From NCBI GenBank assembly GCA_002706765.1, contig PAJV01000043.1:1-35647 (forward strand): DNA of 35,647 nt. The letters run 5' to 3'. Source of the stretch: Gimesia sp. Lineage in GTDB: Bacteria > Planctomycetota > Planctomycetia > Planctomycetales > Planctomycetaceae. The translations under genes and the position numbers were made by a program. Below the pieces are notes generated by a model. That model made no database searches, was not told the origin of the DNA, and was given only the letters and a program-made list of their open reading frames with translations. Positions 16,119-23,853 of the stretch are shown one piece after another; positions within the stretch are counted from its first letter, which is position 1; every line of letters begins with the position of its first letter.

Positions 16119-17093
16119 TTAAAACGGAACTGCACCAAAGTATTTATCCTCCAGATGAGCCGCTTCTACCTCTGCTAGAATTGCCTCGACACCAGTAGGG
16201 ATATCGGGAGGACTCCCTTTAACTTTGAGCTTCAAAGCAGGTTGTTTCTCACCTAGCATACCTCTGGCTTTTAAATCAGCTTTATGCCTCATAAAAGTTG
16301 CTCGACTGGCAGGAAGATCGTTTTGAGTAGCGAGACGTTTAAATTCTTTTACTTGATCGACTGATGTTTTGATGTCTATATTGTTGCAGATAGTCTGAAC
16401 GATGTAATCAACCCCCGACAACATCACAAATTCGTTTCGCCATTCTTTGTCTTGTTGTGAACGCCTATCTGACGCATCTATGAACATGCGAGCTGTGAGA
16501 TTGTCAATTTGTGTTATGTTTTCGCAAGCATAATTAAAAACAGTCTGGTCCCAAAACCAATCGGCTACGTATCGTGCAACTTCCTCGTTTGTCGGATTAA
16601 AACAGTAGCATTGGCATCGGTCGATGATAGCTGCCGTCTCGTCAGTGCGACCAAAACGAAATGAATTGCAGATGATACAGGCTCTGCTGTTTGTCTGATA
16701 TGTTGTTGGCGTCTGAGTTTCGGTAAGCTCTTTTGCTGTACTTTCCCACGACATTGTTTTGGGATAAGACGTTTCTGTCAGCTCCCGCAAAACAACACGT
16801 CCATTTTTTGACTCCCAAAGATTTTCTGCATCATCAAGCACAATCAATTTATGTCGATTTTGATACAGTTTGATGTATGTCTTTAGGGCTTTAACATTGC
16901 CTTCGAGCAAAGCCGTAATTCTCCAATCCGCATGTTGTTTGAGATAAGAGCTTTTGCCGACACCAGAACGGGCGATGATAAGCAGGTTGCTTGTAATCTG
17001 TCCGTTCAAAAAAAGATCAAATTTGCGGTGCAAATCAGCATATGTCCTGATGGTATTGTTTTTGGCCGCTTGTGGGATATCGTGACCACGCAT
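16119..17093 (-). CDS. AAA-type ATPase (324 aa)
   Basis: Start ATG 17,093 chosen for the strong AAAAGGAGAT 8 bases ahead; the open frame continues upstream without another good site. Walker A is A41-R-S-G-V-G-K47-S (first Gly replaced by Ala), Walker B LIVLDDAE (83-90), then a sensor-like region (ACIICNSFRFGR) and a C-terminal helical part ending in a basic, winged-helix-like stretch (PASRATFMRHKADLKARGM). It looks like an AAA+ DNA-associated ATPase of the loader/transposition-helper kind. Exact family not recognised. In a mobile element it may assist replication or transfer, or be part of defence. A weak hairpin, CTGCCC/GGGCAG, lies near 16,000 behind it. Confidence 0.75.
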   Translation of the reverse strand: MRGHDIPQAAKNNTIRTYADLHRKFDLFLNGQITSNLLIIARSGVGKSSYLKQHADWRITALLEGNVKALKTYIKLYQNRHKLIVLDDAENLWESKNGRVVLRELTETSYPKTMSWESTAKELTETQTPTTYQTNSRACIICNSFRFGRTDETAAIIDRCQCYCFNPTNEEVARYVADWFWDQTVFNYACENITQIDNLTARMFIDASDRRSQQDKEWRNEFVMLSGVDYIVQTICNNIDIKTSVDQVKEFKRLATQNDLPASRATFMRHKADLKARGMLGEKQPALKLKVKGSPPDIPTGVEAILAEVEAAHLEDKYFGAVPF

Positions 17094-17778
17094 TGGTTCA
17101 TCTCCTTTTCTGTGAGACTTGAGACTTTGTATTTGCACGTACCTTTTACGACAGGGAAGCACTGGGGTAAAAAAAGGAGATTGCAATCCACTGCTCAATT
17201 AAGAGCAGAATGAGCATTATGAAGATGCTCGAACTACATTTTAGTCAGCCGGAAGAATGAGGCAAATTATTTTTTTGTGCCCAAAAACCCTGAATGAGTT
17301 CTGGAAGGGAAGCCTTCTGAAAAGAACCAGTCCCTGATTTTAAATATTCAATTCAAACTGCTGCTCTGAAAATAGCGTTCGCAGTTACCAATCCCCGCTA
17401 CAGAGCCACCATTTCAAATCAATAAAATAATTAATCGAAATCTGACATACCCTACGGGTGATCTGCATTCAATTTCTTTGGAAGGTAGTCAGTCTATTTC
17501 TGAATTTAAGATCGTTCATGAGCGTTCCAAATATTTTGGACGACCGTAAATGCCTTAGTTTACTGGAGCTTATCGCCACCAGTATTCTGGGCAGTTCATA
17601 TTTTTACTTAACATTAATATTTTTCGTTTGTATAGTCCAACAGCAATTTTGTTAATCGCTTCGTCTTATTCCGCACAAAGACAATGCAGTCTTATAAGAG
17701 CAGGACGCATCATGGCGGGTTGGTTCGATTGAGAAAGAGCGACGCAAATACCAGATAGTCAATAAAGGAGCCGCCATA
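17094..17778. other. Divergent intergenic region between the ATPase and the ParB-methyltransferase genes
   Basis: About 685 bases with no credible gene (a 65-codon frame at 17,458 lacks a ribosome-binding site and looks random). It must contain promoters for both flanking genes, which run apart. GTACGTGCAAAT near 17,135 (minus strand) repeats a string at 15,301. Nothing else stands out. Confidence 0.4.
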
Positions 17779-19191
17779 ATGCAGTCTAAATACCAGATTC
17801 TTCCTCCACTGAGCGAACAGGAGTACGAAACTCTAAAAAAGTCTATTGAAATCAACGGTCTTGATTACCCAGTCATTGTAGATCAGACAGGAGCAATTGT
17901 TGATGGTTTTCATCGTCAACGAGTCTGTGATGAACTGAAAATTAAGTGCCCTCGGATAGTGCGTAATTTTGAGTCCGAAAATGAAAAATACGAATTAGCC
18001 TTAACGCTAAATTGTAATCGCCGTCATCTAAGTCAAAGCCAAAAGCGAAAGGTTATTGAAGAATATCTGGTGCGTGATCCTCAGATAGCAAACAACAATT
18101 TAGCCGATCTTGTCGGAGTTTCTAAAAACACTGTCGCCAGTGTTCGGAAACATCTGGAAGCAACTGGTCAAATTGACAAGTTCGAAAAGCTACGTGGAAG
18201 AGACGGTAAACTTCGAAATAAAAAGCGGAAAAGAATTTACGCAAATTCTGACAGAGAAGCAGAGAAAGCAATCCAGATCATCGGAGAATTACCTGAGAGC
18301 TGCAATGGTAAAACCTATGATATGGTTACGTCTGAGCGTCGTGCCAAAAGAAACCGAAATGCCAAGAAACGTAAGGAACAAATTGAATCTGTGGCACCAG
18401 TGAATGAAGATGATATTCGCCTGTATCACTCTCGTTTTCAGGATCTGGAGAGGATGGCAGGTATTGAACCAGAGTCAGTCAACTTGATATGTACTGACAT
18501 CCCATACAGGCAAGAGTTTCTTCCTGAAATTGAAGAGCTCGCTGAATTTGCTGAGCGTGTCCTTGTGGCAGGAGGGATATTCATGACCTACAGTGGAAAT
18601 TTCTATCTCCCCCAAGTCATGAATAAGTTTGAAAAACACCTCACATATCGCTGGCAAATATCGTCTCATTATAAAGGAGATGCCACACTGCTATCACTGG
18701 GTAGCTACAAAGTCACTTCAAGCTGGAAGCCAATACTGGTCTATTCCAAAGGTGAAACGATTCGGAAAGGCCGCTTCAACGACACCGTTCACGTTCAATC
18801 GAAAGAGAAATCGTGGCATCATTGGCAACAGCCTTTAGATGAGGCAGTGAAATTAATTCATAATTTTTCATCTCCCGGCGATCTAATTGTTGATCCCTGC
18901 GGAGGCGGATTTACAACTGCGGTTGCCTGCCGGAATTTAAACCGCCGATACATCGGCTGTGATGTTGAGGCAGAGTGTGTTTCGAGGGGAATGAAACGCC
19001 TCCAACTGACTCAAGCACTCTCTGAATACGTCGAAGATGCGATTGACATTGGTAGATCCAACGTAATCGAAATGCTCATGGACTGGTCTCATATTTATTC
19101 CGTTTCCTTCGGGGAGGCCTCAGACCTGTTTCATCAAATTCCAGTCGAAATTAAGCAGTCTATTGATTGCCGGTTAATAACAGCGATCTGA
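17779..19191 (+). CDS. ParB-domain / DNA methyltransferase fusion
   Basis: 470 aa, AAAGGAG 8 bases ahead of ATG. Residues 1-90 are a ParB N-terminal (Srx-like nucleotide-binding) domain with the VDGFHRQRV core. An HTH follows at about 107-127 (LADLVGVSKNTVASVRKHL), then a basic linker (150-200). Residues about 210-455 form a DNA amino-methyltransferase: catalytic motif IV as D240-I-P-Y and AdoMet motif I as D372-P-C-G-G-G-F, in the IV-before-I order of the beta group. DIPY instead of DPPY and GGG instead of GSG are conservative variants, so activity is likely but unproven. Such orphan fusions are common on phages and islands, where they may mark element DNA against restriction. No cognate nuclease is adjacent. 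Confidence 0.85.
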   Translation: MQSKYQILPPLSEQEYETLKKSIEINGLDYPVIVDQTGAIVDGFHRQRVCDELKIKCPRIVRNFESENEKYELALTLNCNRRHLSQSQKRKVIEEYLVRDPQIANNNLADLVGVSKNTVASVRKHLEATGQIDKFEKLRGRDGKLRNKKRKRIYANSDREAEKAIQIIGELPESCNGKTYDMVTSERRAKRNRNAKKRKEQIESVAPVNEDDIRLYHSRFQDLERMAGIEPESVNLICTDIPYRQEFLPEIEELAEFAERVLVAGGIFMTYSGNFYLPQVMNKFEKHLTYRWQISSHYKGDATLLSLGSYKVTSSWKPILVYSKGETIRKGRFNDTVHVQSKEKSWHHWQQPLDEAVKLIHNFSSPGDLIVDPCGGGFTTAVACRNLNRRYIGCDVEAECVSRGMKRLQLTQALSEYVEDAIDIGRSNVIEMLMDWSHIYSVSFGEASDLFHQIPVEIKQSIDCRLITAI

Positions 19192-19290
19192 GGAATTTGA
19201 TTTCGAAAACTGTTCACAGTACGAAATCGATTTTGGTAAACTGCTGCGTGTGGTCTGTCATGATCATTTTTTTGCTTTCTTTTGAGCCCA

Positions 19291-19539
19291 TTACAGCAAA
19301 GCAGTTTCATAACCATCTTTGTTGATATTGGAATCTGCCCAATCATCATTGTCAGGGCCTAAGACCTGTAGAGAGTAACCAACACCTGATGCAACTTTTG
19401 TTGCAACGTTGCCTGCGTCATCATCAGAGAGTAATTCTGTTGAGAGACCGATTGCAATTTCTGTTGGTCTGTCAAATGTTCCATCTCGGAACAGGATATT
19501 TATAACTTTGTTTTCAAGATAATCGCTAAATGCTGCCAT
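19291..19539 (-). CDS. Short phage structural-protein-like gene (82 aa), probably truncated
   Basis: The first 60 residues (MAAFSDYLENKVINILFRDG, then TEIAIGLSTELLSDDDAGN, then VASGVGYSLQ) follow the opening of a widespread phage virion-protein family that usually starts 'MAAFSDYLENKLLDH..' and runs 120-190 aa. Here it ends after 82 residues with a sequence unlike the family. No strong ribosome-binding site. It is the only phage-structural trace in the window and has no neighbours of that kind, so it is likely a leftover from a prophage or satellite. Confidence 0.55.
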   Translation of the reverse strand: MAAFSDYLENKVINILFRDGTFDRPTEIAIGLSTELLSDDDAGNVATKVASGVGYSLQVLGPDNDDWADSNINKDGYETALL

Positions 19540-19581
19540 GCTGTATGTATGCAGGCAGTACGAAATAAATTAAGGCTAGGC

Positions 19582-19602
19582 AACCATAATATGATTGTGG
19601 TT
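19582..19602. promoter_or_regulatory. Inverted repeat between divergent genes
   Basis: AACCATAAT (19,582-19,590) faces ATTGTGGTT (19,594-19,602), one wobble in nine pairs and a 3-base loop. It lies between the divergent starts at 19,539 and 19,683 and could be an operator; there is no T-run. Confidence 0.3.
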
Positions 19603-19682
19603 TAGCTGACCTGAGCTCATAATACGGCTTCAATCCAATCTGTGTTGGCTGATCACAACATCATTTGAAAGAGCGAAACAAA

Positions 19683-20759
19683 ATGCTTCATCTTAAAGAA
19701 TCGCAAATGCTCAAAAAGATTGAGAATCAGATTCAGGAACTGAAAAGAATTGATCCAGACATACTTATTCAAAGCAATGATCTTGCAAATGATCTTATCT
19801 TTGACGATGTAATACTATTGATAATTGAATATCTGGAAAAATTTCAGCCTCTTTTCAATCGAGACTTATCTCAACTACCATTCACCCAACTCGCAAAATT
19901 AGAAACATCATTCTCAAAAGTGCTTGAATTATCTTCTGAGATTGAGAACTTTGGAATCGACGATGGTTATGGAAATGGAAAAGACAGATTCGATAATATC
20001 ATCAATAAATTCATTGAATCCAGAGACACAATTCTTAGCCGTATTCTACTGCCCTTAGCAGTAACCGGAATTCAAGCAATTGACATTGACTCGATTCATC
20101 AAAAAACTAACGGAGTTGTTAAGCAATTCGAGATCAAATATCAGGCTTTGGATGAGTTACTAGAAAATAGCATAAAAGAGCAGAATAACCACAGAAAAGA
20201 AGCTGAAAACACTCTTGCAAATATTCGAAAGATGTCAGCTTATGCTGGTGTGTCGGCGAATGCAGAGGCATTTCATACACAATCTAACGCACACTCTGAT
20301 TCAGCCAATAATTGGATCGGTTTAACATGGGCGAGTGTTTTGATAACAGCAGGGGTTGCAGTATATTTTCTCTATTCAGCATCAGAGAAATCAAACATAC
20401 CTGAATCTGTACCAGAAGCAATCCAATACATCTTTGCAAAGCTGGTGATATTTTCAACACTCACTTTCACTATTATTTGGTGCTCAAAAAACTACAAGTC
20501 ACACAAGCACAATCAGATTCTTTATGATCATAGAGCAACAACATTAAACACGTTTGAAGCTTTTTATAATGGCTCAAAAGATGAGCATGTAAAAGATGCA
20601 ATATTGTTGCAAGCTGCTTATGCTGCATTTGCAAACCGGCAAACTGGTTTTGAATCGATCCAAGAAAAGGATTCGCCGCCAGCAATGCAAATTGTGGATG
20701 TGTTGAACAAAACTGTCAGAACAGCAGGAAGTGTAAGTAAAGATGCTGGTCATGCGTAA
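19683..20759 (+). CDS. Coiled-coil protein with two membrane segments (358 aa)
   Basis: Start ATG 19,683 with GAAAGAG 9 bases ahead; an in-frame TTG at 19,665 is less likely. The first 190 residues are charged helices (LKKIENQIQELKRIDP..., later IKEQNNHRKEAENTLANIRKM), probably coiled coil. Two hydrophobic segments follow, WIGLTWASVLITAGVAVYFL and AKLVIFSTLTFTIIWC. A cytoplasmic tail contains YDHRATTLNTFEAFYNGSKD and AAYAAFANRQTGF. Family not recognised by name. The hairpin-anchored layout with a soluble sensor-like N-terminus is frequent among membrane effectors in defence islands. It ends 13 bases from the convergent end of the HEPN gene. Confidence 0.7.
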   Translation: MLHLKESQMLKKIENQIQELKRIDPDILIQSNDLANDLIFDDVILLIIEYLEKFQPLFNRDLSQLPFTQLAKLETSFSKVLELSSEIENFGIDDGYGNGKDRFDNIINKFIESRDTILSRILLPLAVTGIQAIDIDSIHQKTNGVVKQFEIKYQALDELLENSIKEQNNHRKEAENTLANIRKMSAYAGVSANAEAFHTQSNAHSDSANNWIGLTWASVLITAGVAVYFLYSASEKSNIPESVPEAIQYIFAKLVIFSTLTFTIIWCSKNYKSHKHNQILYDHRATTLNTFEAFYNGSKDEHVKDAILLQAAYAAFANRQTGFESIQEKDSPPAMQIVDVLNKTVRTAGSVSKDAGHA

Positions 20760-20772
20760 AAAATTCCGTCAA

Positions 20773-21312
20773 TCATTTGGATTTGACAAATTTAATAGAA
20801 CCCGGTGACGTTGTTTCCCATTCTTCAAAGTCAGTATGAAGTATTTCACCTTCGACAAGTCGATTCTCAGCCCTTGCTGCAAGCTCCGGATTTTCTGACA
20901 ACTCGTCTCTCAATGTGTTAAATGCCTGTTTGAAATCATTTAACAGACATTGTGTATTCAATAAAAGGTACTGCCCACAGCTTGATTTTTTGAGGTGAGC
21001 AATAGAAGTCGAATGCACATGTGATAAATAAGCAGCAACGTTCAATGCATTGTGGGCTAAATCGTTACGCAACTCCCAAAGTTCGTTTTCACTTTCTTTG
21101 TACCTCGGTCCAAGACGTTCGAGAAAATATTTAAAACGCTCACCTGAACGTGCTTTTTCATCCGGATGGATCAGTTTACCGAAACCATCGATGCATCCAC
21201 ACAACATAAGAACTGTAGCAAAACAACTCTGGGAAAGAGTCGTTCTATCTAAAGGATCTATCACGTAAGTTTGAATCAACGTCAAATATTTTGTTGTTTT
21301 AGGCGTGTCCAT
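20773..21312 (-). CDS. HEPN-like protein (179 aa)
   Basis: All-helical 179-aa protein with the HEPN ribonuclease signature Arg82-N-D-L-A-His87 in ELWELRNDLAHNAL. The helix before it (GERFKYFLERLGPRYKE) has the usual charged face. HEPN proteins with an intact Rx4H are commonly RNases in toxin-antitoxin or abortive-infection systems. No partner MNT-type nucleotidyltransferase or antitoxin is adjacent; the convergent membrane protein is its only close neighbour. It starts about 70 bases from the inverted integrase-end repeat, mirroring the position of the ApeA-like gene at the other copy. Confidence 0.65.
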   Translation of the reverse strand: MDTPKTTKYLTLIQTYVIDPLDRTTLSQSCFATVLMLCGCIDGFGKLIHPDEKARSGERFKYFLERLGPRYKESENELWELRNDLAHNALNVAAYLSHVHSTSIAHLKKSSCGQYLLLNTQCLLNDFKQAFNTLRDELSENPELAARAENRLVEGEILHTDFEEWETTSPGSIKFVKSK

Positions 21313-21384
21313 AGTTTATGTGTGCTCCAAATTGTAATAGGGAACAAATACAATATTCGTGTATTCCCCCTGTGATATCTTTAA

Positions 21385-21569
21385 ATCAGTTCTAGTTATT
21401 CTGACAATCACAGATTCAAAGAGCAAAGGTTGTTAGTAATAAAACAAGCCCCTCAAAACTGATTTCCTTGAGGGGCTTGTTGAAGTGCCTGCTTCACCAT
21501 TGTGTTTTAAAAACCAAACTAATTTCCAAGCCATGCCACATCCTCATCTAGCAGAGGATGTGGAGCTCC
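21385..21569 (-). repeat. Right copy of the inverted repeat: relic of a second integrase 3' end
   Basis: Read leftward this encodes the integrase tail (PHPLLDEDVAWLGN, stop, FGF, stop), corresponding to PHPLLDEAVAWLGKQFGF of the intact gene but with a premature stop, then the same terminator and about 60 bases of downstream sequence. Upstream codons of the integrase are absent, so only a scrap remains. Confidence 0.85.
21446..21478 (-). terminator. Terminator of the relic integrase
   Basis: AAGCCCCTCAA and TTGAGGGGCTT form the same stem as behind the intact integrase, followed leftward by GTTTTATT. Confidence 0.75.
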
Positions 21570-22046
21570 GAGTCTAACACCAACAGCCTCAAACGAGATC
21601 GATCATGGTGCGATACTTAGACTCAGTGCTGTCTATTCGGCCCCCATTTCACTGGACGGTCTAAATCCCTTTATACGCAAAACCGTGAACCGAATATCAG
21701 AAACCAGTCCAGCCACTATTCCTGCTATCAATTGGTGTCATAGTCACTTACAGAACATTCTCCTCTCGTTTCATTAACGGTGTTGAGAGCTCGTGCCCCT
21801 TGAGAAATCTGTTGTAATTTTCATTTTAACAGATGAAATCCCATGGCTTTTGTGATTTTCTCAAAATTTTCTATGCCTGTATTTTGTGGCTCTTGAGATC
21901 AAAAAAAAGAATAGCCACAGATCTGATGATTTTCACATATGGATTTTCTGTTTTTGACAGTCAAAATTCATCCATCGATTTATGTGATCTTATTTTTTGA
22001 GGTGAAAACAAAATGACTACGATAGAAAGAAATGGAGGAAGGAAGA
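21570..22046. other. Gene-free stretch upstream of two small unknown genes
   Basis: About 480 bases without a credible ORF. The right half is AT-rich with several A/T runs (21,830-22,000), typical of a promoter region for the following plus-strand genes. No repeat or hairpin convinced me. Confidence 0.4.
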
Positions 22047-22430
22047 ATGACAAATAAACCAAGTAACAAGATGATTCCCACAAATACAGATTGGACTAAT
22101 TTGTGGGACGATCCTCAAACCGAAATAGATTTGTCCAAACTAAAAGACACTAATAAAAGTCCAATGGATATCCACGAAACGATCAGAGTCTATTTAGCAA
22201 ATCGATTTGGCTTCAAAGATCCTGATGAGTTTGATACAGCAATCGATAATAATTTAGATAAATTCGTTTGCAAAGTTTATGACAAAGAATGGTACGAAAA
22301 TTTTCACGAAGTTAAAGCCGCTGGGTACAAAAACATTATACAACAGGGTCCATGTCATCCTTTGTACAAAATTGCAAGGGGATTTAAAAAACAGTTTGAT
22401 GAGGCGTCAAAAGTATTTCGCAAGGAATAA
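22047..22430 (+). CDS. Hypothetical protein, 127 aa
   Basis: Start ATG 22,047 chosen because GGAGGAAGGAAG immediately precedes it; the ATG at 22,032 is part of that ribosome-binding region. Mixed-charge soluble protein (NTDWTNLWDDPQTEIDLSKL near the start, RGFKKQFDEASKVFRKE at the end). Family not recognised. It is 56 bases ahead of the YAEIGG-containing gene on the same strand and probably co-transcribed. Confidence 0.6.
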   Translation: MTNKPSNKMIPTNTDWTNLWDDPQTEIDLSKLKDTNKSPMDIHETIRVYLANRFGFKDPDEFDTAIDNNLDKFVCKVYDKEWYENFHEVKAAGYKNIIQQGPCHPLYKIARGFKKQFDEASKVFRKE

Positions 22431-22486
22431 TCTTAGATTAAATCAGCACGGATCCTTGCATTATTTGAACTAGAAATGAGGTAAAA

Positions 22487-23035
22487 ATGTCAAAAAGAAA
22501 AACCAATTCATACGCTTTGTTAATAACATCATTCCCTGATGACTGTGCCCCTGAGAGCAACATTCATATTTTTCAAAATGAGGAGGATAGAACTTCATGG
22601 ATAGACCATTTGGAAGAAGATCATGTTTATTCAAAAATTGATTTCAGTTCAAAAAAGAAGTTACTGAAAAAAGTAGAGATGATTGAAGAGAGAGAAGGGC
22701 TTAAATACCAGCTTCTGATTTATTGGGAATATAAGAATGATCTATGGCAACAAGTAAAGGTTCAAAAAAGAGAACAGCAGAATACAGGAAAACCGTCACT
22801 AAAGCTCACAGACTCCAGAAAAGCAAAATTAGTTCTCAATAAAATGCTCGAATATGCTGAAATTGGAGGTATGGAGGAGGAACATTGTGGAATGGTGCTG
22901 GAAGCGGTCGTTGACTGTTTTGATACCATTTGCATGGAGGAAGGCGACGAACTTACGATGGAAGGTCTAGTTCAGCAAATTAGACAGATCTTGGATGCAG
23001 ACGAATGGGATTTCAATAATACGCTTGCCACTTGA
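22487..23035 (+). CDS. Protein ending in a 'YAEIGG' domain (182 aa)
   Basis: 182 aa, GAGGT 6-7 bases before ATG. Residues 1-105 are a separate basic/acidic module (YALLITSFPDDCAPES..., later KYQLLIYWEYKNDLWQQVKV) of unknown type. Residues 108-175 (LTDSRKAKLVLNKMLEYAEIGG...IRQILDADEWD) are a third copy of the domain duplicated in the 144-aa protein at 15,535; the ends ILDADEW are identical. The domain is therefore a mobile building block of this island. Function unknown. Confidence 0.7.
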   Translation: MSKRKTNSYALLITSFPDDCAPESNIHIFQNEEDRTSWIDHLEEDHVYSKIDFSSKKKLLKKVEMIEEREGLKYQLLIYWEYKNDLWQQVKVQKREQQNTGKPSLKLTDSRKAKLVLNKMLEYAEIGGMEEEHCGMVLEAVVDCFDTICMEEGDELTMEGLVQQIRQILDADEWDFNNTLAT

Positions 23036-23310
23036 CGATGTTAACAACTGCAAGATCGGTCAGGAATGGTAACATCTACGATTGATAATTCTCAAATGAA
23101 GCTGCTTAATAATCCAGAACTACCAATGCTCTTGAGCGGTGAGTTCACCAAAGGACTCCTTGGAATATCCAGAGACACCATGCAGTCTTCTGATTATTGA
23201 TTAATAACAACAATGTAATTGATCTGATATCGAAAAACTGTTCAAAGCAGAAAAGGCTTTAAGCATCGTATTTATTACTGGTAACTGAATCGTGCTGGAT
23301 GAATGTGGTA

Positions 23311-23345
23311 AGAGGAGCTTGGGTCAAACCAAGCTCCTCTTTGTT
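23311..23345 (+). terminator. Strong Rho-independent terminator
   Basis: AGAGGAGCTTGG (23,311-23,322) pairs perfectly with CCAAGCTCCTCT (23,329-23,340), loop of 6, then TTGTTTC. It closes the 22,047-23,035 transcription unit. Confidence 0.75.
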
Positions 23346-23614
23346 TCAGTGCATCACTTTCATCTGGATCAATTGAGGATGGCAACAAATTTCTACTGTA
23401 ACATCGTCCCGGTTCAGGGCAGTGACACAATACGATCTCCATCATGCAGGACCGGTACAGAATCAAACACACCATTTCAGGAAATTCAGTCCTGCACTCA
23501 TTGGACAGCCACAAGTCAACAGGGCAGAAGAGTCACAGCAATATGTGATACAGCACAGGTCACACTCCTGTAACTGTTGTGTTTTGCCGGTAGTTAAAGA
23601 AGGTAAAAAACAAA

Positions 23615-23660
23615 CCGCCAAAGGCGGAAAAACCTCGTCGCCGCTTACGAGGTTTCTTAT
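23615..23660 (+). terminator. Double hairpin, terminator-like
   Basis: CCGCC/GGCGG (23,615-23,627) is followed directly by AAACCTCGT (23,630-23,638) pairing with ACGAGGTTT (23,647-23,655), then CTTATTTAGGTTTTTT. It probably shields the origin region from incoming transcription. Confidence 0.6.
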
Positions 23661-23710
23661 TTAGGTTTTTTACTTTTGAGTTCCTTACACTTACTTAATG
23701 TGTGACATTT

Positions 23711-23802
23711 TGCATGATAATTCGGAAAAAGGCATCATCTGCATGAAAATATGCATCACTTTTTCAGGAAAAAAGACATCATTATCGGCAAAAAATGCAT
23801 CA
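23711..23802. repeat. Iteron-like array upstream of the initiator gene (putative replication origin)
   Basis: Five copies of a 7-base core at about two helical turns: TGCATGA at 23,711, GGCATCA at 23,731, TGCATCA at 23,752, GACATCA at 23,775 and TGCATCA at 23,796 (spacings 20, 21, 23, 21). Several have an A-rich run on the 5' side. An extra TGCATGA lies at 23,740 and TGCAT at 23,806. Regular 21-bp phasing directly before a winged-helix protein gene is the layout of iteron plasmid origins. Confidence 0.6.
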
Positions 23803-23853
23803 CTCATGCATACATAAAAATGAAGGATTTTACAGCAATTTAGAAAGGTACTA

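Larger units (their letters stand above)
23036..23853. other. Intergenic region with terminators and the iteron origin
   Basis: About 820 bases without a credible gene. It holds a possible relic related to the 3' end of the ParB-methyltransferase gene (about 23,187-23,255), a strong terminator (23,311-23,345), a second hairpin pair (23,615-23,660) and the iteron array (23,711-23,802) in front of the initiator gene. Confidence 0.5.

Noticed and set aside
17458-17655. 65-codon hydrophobic frame
   Set aside because: No ribosome-binding site; hydrophobicity follows from T-rich DNA; ends without neighbours.
23711-23810. Repeat array considered as CRISPR
   Set aside because: Repeat core is only 7 bases with 13-16 bases between, no conserved long repeat or cas genes; iterons explain it better.
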